A stretch of DNA of 64,000 nt from DASUCS01 sp041166745 (lineage in GTDB: Bacteria > Actinomycetota > Acidimicrobiia > Acidimicrobiales > JACDCH01), in NCBI GenBank assembly GCA_041166745.1, contig JBEEGH010000033.1, positions 68,393 to 132,392 on the forward strand, read 5' to 3'. The position numbers and the translations under genes were made by a program. How positions within the stretch are numbered: the stretch's first letter is position 1; the number at the start of each line of letters is the position of its first letter. The notes under the pieces are model-generated. The model was not told the DNA's origin, made no database searches, and was given only the letters and a program-made list of their open reading frames with translations. Shown here piece by piece: positions 59,407-64,000 of the stretch.

Positions 59407-61496
59407 GGATCTTTGGGCAGTCCCAGCAAACGCTCTGCAATCACGTTGCGCTGCACTTCGCTCGTCCCGCCGGCGATCGTGAGGCACCGGTTGGCGAGAA
59501 AGCCACCGAGCCATGATGCGGCGTCGCCGTCGATCGCGCTCGACGCTGATCCGAGCAGGGTGAGGCCGACCTCCGACACTCGCTGATCGTGCTCGACACC
59601 GAGCAGCTTGCGCACGCTCGACTCTGGTCCTGGCTGCGCGCCGGACAACGCCCGCGCGGTCATACGGGTGCCGAGCACGCTGAGGCTCTGCGCCTCGGCC
59701 AGCAAGGCACCGACCTGGTCGACCGTGATGTCGTCGTCGGCGTCGACGAGTCCCACGAGCATTTCGATGCCGAGACCGAAGGACGCACCTGATCCCATAG
59801 ACACGCGCTCGTTTTCGAGCGTGGTGCGGGCGGCGCGCCATCCGTCGTTCACGTCGCCGATCACACAATCGTCCGGAACGAAGACGTCGGACAAGAACAC
59901 CTCGTTGAACATGGCCTCGCCGGTCAGCTCGCGCAGCGGGCGGATCTCGAGTCCCTCGCTACGCATGTCGACGAAGAAGCACGTGATGCCACCGTGCTTC
60001 GGCAGGGTTGGATCCGTGCGGGCGAGACAGATGCCCCAGTCCGCCTGGACCGCCATCGACGTCCAGACCTTCTGCCCGGTGAGCAGCCAGCCGCCCTCGT
60101 CCCGGCTGGCCTTCGTGGACAACGACGCGAGGTCGCTACCGGCACCGGGCTCGCTGAACATCTGGCACCAGTTCATCTCGCCGCGCAGCGTCGGCCCCAT
60201 CCAGCGCTCTTGCTGCTCCGGTGTGCCGTAGGCGATGAGCGTCGGCAACGACCACGCACCAACGGCGAGATGCGGACGGCGAACGCGCGCGACGCGAAAC
60301 TCCTCGTCGATCACGAGCTGCTCGAGCGGCGACGCGTCGCGGCCCCAGGGCTTGGGCCAGTGCGGCGACACGTAGCCTCCGTCGGCGATCAGCCGGCGCC
60401 AATCGTCTTTGTCGTGCGTCTTCAGGTCGTCGAGGAAGGCGCGCACTTCGGCGGCGATCGGCTCGGCCTCGGGCGGGAGGTCGACGGCCAGGGATCGCCG
60501 CACGCCGGCCTTCACGAGCTCCGTCACACGGCGTCGAGCCGCGCGCGGCGAGCCGCCGAGCAGTGCTCGAAGGGCGGTCGCTCGCTTGAGGTAGAGGTGG
60601 GCGTCGTGCTCCCACGTGAAGCCGATGCCACCGAGTACCTGCACGCAGTCCTTCGCGCACTTGAAGAACGCATCAGGAACGAGCGCGCCCGCGACGGCGG
60701 CGGTGAGAACGTGCTCAGGCTCTGTGTCGGCGGGCCGGGCCGCGTCCCACGCAACGGCGCGTGCCTGCTCGAGGGCAAGGAGCATGTCGGCACATCGGTG
60801 TTTCACGCCTTGGAACTGACCGATCGGGCGGCCGAACTGCTCGCGCACCTGCGCGTACTGCGCCGCGGTTTCGACGCACCACGCCGCGCCACCCGTGCAT
60901 TCGGCCGCGATGAGCACGATGGCGAGGTCCGCCACGATCCCGCCATGCGGGTCGGCCAAGAAACCGAGCGAGGGCGCATCGCCACTGATGTCGGCGACCC
61001 GGCGCGTCACGTCGAGGTTCGTACGCGGTGTGATCGTGAGATCCGTCGCGTTGACGACGTTCCAGCCGCCTTCGGCCGGGACGATCACCAGATCGGCGAG
61101 CCCCGCTCCGAGTACCGGAGCGCTGAACGCGACCGCGGCGCGCACGGTGCCATCGGCCAGCCCCGGAAGGAGCTTGGCGCGCGTCTCGTCGTCGCCGAGG
61201 CGATCGATGGCGGCGGACGCGAGCACCGTCGGCAGGAGTGGCCCGGGCGCACAGGCGCGGCCCAGCTCCTCGAGCACCACCGCGAGCTCGGCCAGCCCGT
61301 AGCCGGAACCGCCGACGTCCTCAGGCAGGTGCAGGCCGAGCCATCCGAGGGCGGCGAGATCGTCCCAGAACGGCGGCAACGTCTCGGGGGCGTCGTCGAG
61401 GAGGGCGCGCGGCACCGCGGGCGGGCAGTGATTCGTGGCCCACCGCCGCGCCGTCTCGTGCAGCGCGACGTGGTCGTCGCTGATTCCGAGCGTCAT
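59403..61496 (-). CDS. Fused double acyl-CoA dehydrogenase (FadE34/ChsE3-like)
   Basis: A 697-aa protein made of two acyl-CoA dehydrogenase units, close in length to M. tuberculosis FadE34. The first (1 to about 340) is the small-subunit type (QFGRPIGQFQGVKHRCADM, VLGGIGFTWEHDAHLYLKRA); the second (about 350-697) is the large type (MFSEPGAGSDLASLSTKA, LLTGQKVWTSMA, IAGGTSEVQRNVIAERLLG). The fusion replaces the separate subunits seen at 51952-54080. FadE34 relatives act on steroid acids with a short side chain. It overlaps the ferredoxin and DUF35 genes by four bases each. Confidence 0.88.
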   Translation of the reverse strand: MTLGISDDHVALHETARRWATNHCPPAVPRALLDDAPETLPPFWDDLAALGWLGLHLPEDVGGSGYGLAELAVVLEELGRACAPGPLLPTVLASAAIDRLGDDETRAKLLPGLADGTVRAAVAFSAPVLGAGLADLVIVPAEGGWNVVNATDLTITPRTNLDVTRRVADISGDAPSLGFLADPHGGIVADLAIVLIAAECTGGAAWCVETAAQYAQVREQFGRPIGQFQGVKHRCADMLLALEQARAVAWDAARPADTEPEHVLTAAVAGALVPDAFFKCAKDCVQVLGGIGFTWEHDAHLYLKRATALRALLGGSPRAARRRVTELVKAGVRRSLAVDLPPEAEPIAAEVRAFLDDLKTHDKDDWRRLIADGGYVSPHWPKPWGRDASPLEQLVIDEEFRVARVRRPHLAVGAWSLPTLIAYGTPEQQERWMGPTLRGEMNWCQMFSEPGAGSDLASLSTKASRDEGGWLLTGQKVWTSMAVQADWGICLARTDPTLPKHGGITCFFVDMRSEGLEIRPLRELTGEAMFNEVFLSDVFVPDDCVIGDVNDGWRAARTTLENERVSMGSGASFGLGIEMLVGLVDADDDITVDQVGALLAEAQSLSVLGTRMTARALSGAQPGPESSVRKLLGVEHDQRVSEVGLTLLGSASSAIDGDAASWLGGFLANRCLTIAGGTSEVQRNVIAERLLGLPKDP

Positions 61497-61684
61497 GTAT
61501 CTAAGGACAACGCCAGCGTCGGGCAGCCGTCGACCGCGAGGCGGATCTTGTCGTCGGGGTCGCCCGACGGGTCGACGACGATCGCCTTCATCTCGTCGTC
61601 GAGATCGAACGTTTTCGGCGCGTGGAACGCGCAGTTCCCCGACCCCATGCAGCGCTCGCGATCGACCTTTATGGAGAGTGGCAT
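61493..61684 (-). CDS. Three-cysteine (3Fe-4S-type) ferredoxin
   Basis: A 63-aa ferredoxin with C12, C18 and C54-P (RCMGSGNC and GCPT). The fourth cysteine of a 4Fe-4S site is replaced by serine (S15), the pattern of ferredoxins that feed bacterial P450s. ATG 61684 is used because AGGGGGA precedes it; the frame upstream is open to 61705. It heads the FadE34-type operon, 24 bases from the operator, so a P450 (such as the one at 45667) and these enzymes may be co-regulated. Confidence 0.83.
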   Translation of the reverse strand: MPLSIKVDRERCMGSGNCAFHAPKTFDLDDEMKAIVVDPSGDPDDKIRLAVDGCPTLALSLDT

Positions 61685-61708
61685 CCGTCCCCCTGGGTCG
61701 GTCACACT

Positions 61709-61728
61709 ACCTGACGGTGGTGTCAGGT
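61709..61728. promoter_or_regulatory. TetR-type operator
   Basis: ACCTGAC-GGTGGT-GTCAGGT with 7-base perfect arms, between the divergent ferredoxin operon and the amidohydrolase gene. TAGTGT follows on the minus side and could be the -10 of the ferredoxin operon. Confidence 0.72.
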
Positions 61729-61731
61729 TTG

Positions 61732-62796
61732 GTGGTCGACGCGGACGCGCATGTCAACGAGGATCCGTTCTCGTGGAACGAGCTCGCGGATCAGCATCCG
61801 GGCTGGTTGTCCGCCGGGAGGTCGGCCGGCAAGTGGGTGGCGCAGATCGGCGACAAGCTCTACCCGACGCAGGAAGGGCCGGGCCGGGGCGTACCGATCG
61901 ACTCCGCCACGAACCCCGCATGTGCAGCCGGCGCCGCTGACCTCGACAAGCGCCTGGCCGACATGGACAGCGAAGGCATCGACATCCAGGTGCTCTACGG
62001 CGGGCTGATCATCGGCCTCACGTCGTACAGCGATGCCGGGTTCGCGCTCGACGTCGCCCGCTCATACAACGACTGGCTGCTGGCGAAGGTGTGCGGCCAC
62101 CGTCCCGACCGCCTGAAGGGCGTCGCGGTCGTTCCGCTGCAAGACGTCAGCCGGTCGATCACCGAGGTCACGCGGGTTGCTCGGCTCGGGGCCGTCGCCG
62201 TCGCGATACCTCCGGTGCTCGGCGCCGCCAATCTCGACGACGCGTCGCTTGCTCCGTTCTTCGAATGTTGTGCGGCGCTCGACCTCGCCGTCGCAGTGCA
62301 CAGTGCGCCTGGCATGAACCTCGAGCTTCCCGGTGCGGGTCGCTTCGACAACTACGCGCAGGTGCATTGCTTGTCGTTTCCCGTCGATCAGATGGTGGCC
62401 TTCACCGCGCTGGCGATGGGTGGCGTGCTCGATCGCTTTCCAACGTTGCGTGTCGCGTTCCTGGAGTCAGGTACGGGTTGGGTGCCCTACTTCGTACACC
62501 GGATGCACGAGCACTTCGAGAAGCGTCCGGAGCTGTTGCCCGCGATGAAGTCCGACCCGCGCGAGCTACTCGCGCGCGGGCAGTGCTACTTCAGCTTCGA
62601 GGCGGAGGAGCCGTTGCTCGCGACGTGCGTCGAGCAACTCGGCGACAACTGGCTCATCTACGCGTCGGACTATCCGCACTGGGACTCTGACTTTCCCGGC
62701 ACCGTCGCGGAGGTTCGTCGCTTGGCCGCCGGCCTCGGCGACGACGTGACGACGAAGCTGCTCGGCGGCAACGCCGCGCGCCTCTACAACCTGTAA
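61732..62796 (+). CDS. Amidohydrolase 2 (metal-dependent hydrolase) family protein
   Basis: A 354-aa TIM-barrel hydrolase/decarboxylase. The metal motif near the start is VDADAHVNED (where the usual DxHxH form has become DxHxN), and DYPHWDSDFP near residue 313 is the conserved late segment. Relatives decarboxylate or hydrolyse aromatic acids and lactones. Starts GTG 61732, TTG 61729 and GTG 61720 are all open; GTG 61732 is three bases after the operator, so translation is likely leaderless or the site overlaps the coding start. Confidence 0.75.
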   Translation: MVDADAHVNEDPFSWNELADQHPGWLSAGRSAGKWVAQIGDKLYPTQEGPGRGVPIDSATNPACAAGAADLDKRLADMDSEGIDIQVLYGGLIIGLTSYSDAGFALDVARSYNDWLLAKVCGHRPDRLKGVAVVPLQDVSRSITEVTRVARLGAVAVAIPPVLGAANLDDASLAPFFECCAALDLAVAVHSAPGMNLELPGAGRFDNYAQVHCLSFPVDQMVAFTALAMGGVLDRFPTLRVAFLESGTGWVPYFVHRMHEHFEKRPELLPAMKSDPRELLARGQCYFSFEAEEPLLATCVEQLGDNWLIYASDYPHWDSDFPGTVAEVRRLAAGLGDDVTTKLLGGNAARLYNL

Positions 62797-62837
62797 CCGG
62801 CCGCTACCGAACACGTGCGAATTCTTGCTGGGTGCCC

Positions 62838-62867
62838 TTGCATTAGTGCATCGAACAGGTGTACGAT
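62838..62867 (+). promoter_or_regulatory. Promoter with LexA (SOS) box
   Basis: TTGCAT (62838-62843) and TACGAT (62862-62867), 18 bases apart, form a good promoter. TCGAACAGGTGTACGA (62851-62866) overlaps the -10 and matches the actinobacterial LexA box TCGAAC-N4-GTTCGA with one mismatch. Confidence 0.65.
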
Positions 62868-62953
62868 GTCGGTCACCTCCGCTGGTCGGTTTGGACGGTG
62901 GTGGGCTCGGAGCGGTCGCTCCCTTCCTCGCTCAGCGAATCGAAGGTGTCGGA

Positions 62954-64000
62954 GTGACTGTTCTGTTGCGCGAATCGAACACGGCGCTCGACACCCTCGA
63001 CACGATCGATCCCGCCGGGCTGTCCGACGGAGACCTGCATCATCTGGTCATCGGGCTGCAGGCGCTGCACTCGCGGGCGGCGGGGGTGCGGGCCCGGTTC
63101 GTGGCGGAATGGGAAACCCGCCGACTGTGGGCCTCGGACGGGTCCAAAGCCGGCTGGGGGCGCCTGGTCCGGGAATGTCACCTGTCCGATGCCACCGCCA
63201 AAGCCGAGATGGCTCGAGCCAAGAAGCTGCGCACGATGCCGGCCACCGTCGTGGCCGTACACGAAGGAAAACTGTCCGTCGATCACGCCGACCTGCTGAC
63301 CTGGGCCAACCAGGCGGTCCTAGCCGACCAGTTCGCCGCCGCCGAAACGATGCTGATCGACGAGATCGCCGGCCTGCGCTACCCCGACGCCAAACGAGCC
63401 GTCGACTACTGGATCGACGCCGCCTACCTCGCCCTCGACCTGGACCGCCCCTACCGCAGCCGCGACGGCCGCTACCTCAAAGCCGCACGCACCTTCCAAA
63501 CCACCGTCGATCTCCGCGCCCACCTCGACCCGCTCGCCGGCACCGAAATCCTCGAAGAACTCCATCGCATCGAACACTCCCTGTTCGAAACCGACTGGGC
63601 CGCCGCGAGAGCCGAACACGGCCCGGATGCGTCACCGACACAGCTGCCCCGCACCGCGTCCCAACGCATGGCCGACGCCCTACAGATCATGGCCCGCCAA
63701 TCCGCCGCCTACCGCGAAGGCGTCCACCGTCTCCCCCGCCCCCTCATCACCATCCACACCGGCCAAGGCCCGTTCACCCGGATGTGCGAACTGGCCGACG
63801 GCACCGTCATCACCCCCGGCCTGGCCGTCCCGTACCTGTGCGAAGGCGACATCGAACGCATCATCTTCGACAGCCCGTCGCGAGTCATCGACGTCGGCGT
63901 CCGCCAACGCTTCTTCACCGGCGCCCTGCGCCGCGCCATCGAAGTCCGCGACCGCCACTGCCAACACCCCTCCGGCTGCAACACCGCCGCCGAACACTGC
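62954..64000 (+). CDS. DUF222 / HNH endonuclease (13E12 repeat family), 3' end beyond window
   Basis: The 349 codons in the window give a DUF222 protein: LSDGDLHHLVIGLQALHSRAAGVRARFVAEWE at the start, AGLRYPDAKRAVDYW in the middle, and at the edge RDRHCQHPSGCNTAAEHC, the beginning of a C-terminal HNH zinc/nuclease motif. Such proteins, common in actinobacteria as 13E12 repeat proteins, are thought to be linked to mobile DNA or DNA damage. Codon use differs from the neighbours: GAA, CAA, CAC and C-ended codons dominate after about 63350. A LexA-type box lies about 90 bases upstream. GTG 62954 is chosen, with GAAGG nearby; TTG 62891 is open. Confidence 0.8.
   Translation, partial: MTVLLRESNTALDTLDTIDPAGLSDGDLHHLVIGLQALHSRAAGVRARFVAEWETRRLWASDGSKAGWGRLVRECHLSDATAKAEMARAKKLRTMPATVVAVHEGKLSVDHADLLTWANQAVLADQFAAAETMLIDEIAGLRYPDAKRAVDYWIDAAYLALDLDRPYRSRDGRYLKAARTFQTTVDLRAHLDPLAGTEILEELHRIEHSLFETDWAAARAEHGPDASPTQLPRTASQRMADALQIMARQSAAYREGVHRLPRPLITIHTGQGPFTRMCELADGTVITPGLAVPYLCEGDIERIIFDSPSRVIDVGVRQRFFTGALRRAIEVRDRHCQHPSGCNTAAEHC

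Noticed and set aside
1..64000. KstR-type (TnnAACnnGTTnnA) operators, CRISPR arrays, tRNA or rRNA genes, insertion sequences
   Set aside because: I looked for each by eye and found none. The lipid-type genes are linked by the CCTGAC palindrome instead.

Overview
The window comes from a high-GC actinobacterium. GTG and TTG starts are common and most codons end in G or C. Many genes overlap by 1 or 4 bases, and many operon-head genes have a TAnnnT box 5-8 bases before the start codon, as in leaderless transcription. The gene set (fadE/fadD-type acyl-CoA enzymes, lipid-transfer thiolase-like proteins with DUF35 partners, a DUF222/HNH protein with a LexA-type box) fits Actinomycetota, and the unusual mixture makes me think of Acidimicrobiia. 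That class assignment is an inference. No rRNA, tRNA, CRISPR array or transposase was seen, and no gene-free stretch exceeds about 200 bases.

Layout. 0-5.3 kb: a leftward operon of an exported protein, a small zinc-ribbon membrane protein, a fused LivH-LivM permease, LivG and LivF (cut by the window edge). 5.4-15 kb: a DapB-like dehydrogenase, a DUF4272 protein, then a rightward run of HyuB, HyuA, a gluconate-dehydrogenase-type small subunit, a GMC flavoprotein, an IolB-like cupin and an MDMPI-like protein. 15-30 kb: a LytM-like lipoprotein, a ketol-acid-reductoisomerase paralogue, an acyl-CoA ligase/dehydrogenase operon that also carries an AAC(2')-I-like acetyltransferase, a TetR regulator, a second ligase, a tightly coupled SRPBCC/zinc-dehydrogenase/VOC/PhyH operon, and a phospholipase-C-like and an LpqC-like secreted enzyme. 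30-41 kb: assorted metabolism and a UGA-containing gene that encodes a UGSC-type selenoprotein, followed by its usual-looking partner. 41-62 kb: a dense set of beta-oxidation operons (three SDRs, two crotonases, MaoC, four acyl-CoA dehydrogenase polypeptides, two lipid-transfer thiolase-like proteins, two DUF35 proteins, a cytochrome P450 and a three-cysteine ferredoxin). 63-64 kb: a truncated DUF222/HNH gene.

How it works together. Eight copies of the palindrome CCTGAC-N6-GTCAGG (two with one outer base changed), plus one more degenerate copy, sit at the heads of the lipid/steroid-type operons, in front of the hydantoinase operon, and in front of the TetR gene at 21.5 kb. I infer one TetR-controlled regulon for degradation of a CoA-activated lipid or steroid side chain. 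It includes activation (FadD), dehydrogenation (FadE), hydration (crotonase, MaoC), 3-hydroxyacyl oxidation (SDR), aldolytic or thiolytic cleavage (Ltp with DUF35), oxidation (P450, ferredoxin) and, unexpectedly, two secreted proteins.

The two most distinctive discoveries are the selenocysteine-encoding UGSC gene (34596-35135), which ordinary gene calling would truncate at its in-frame TGA, and the palindrome-defined regulon. A third is a hairpin that carries a gene's TAG stop codon inside its arm and occurs twice in nearly the same form.
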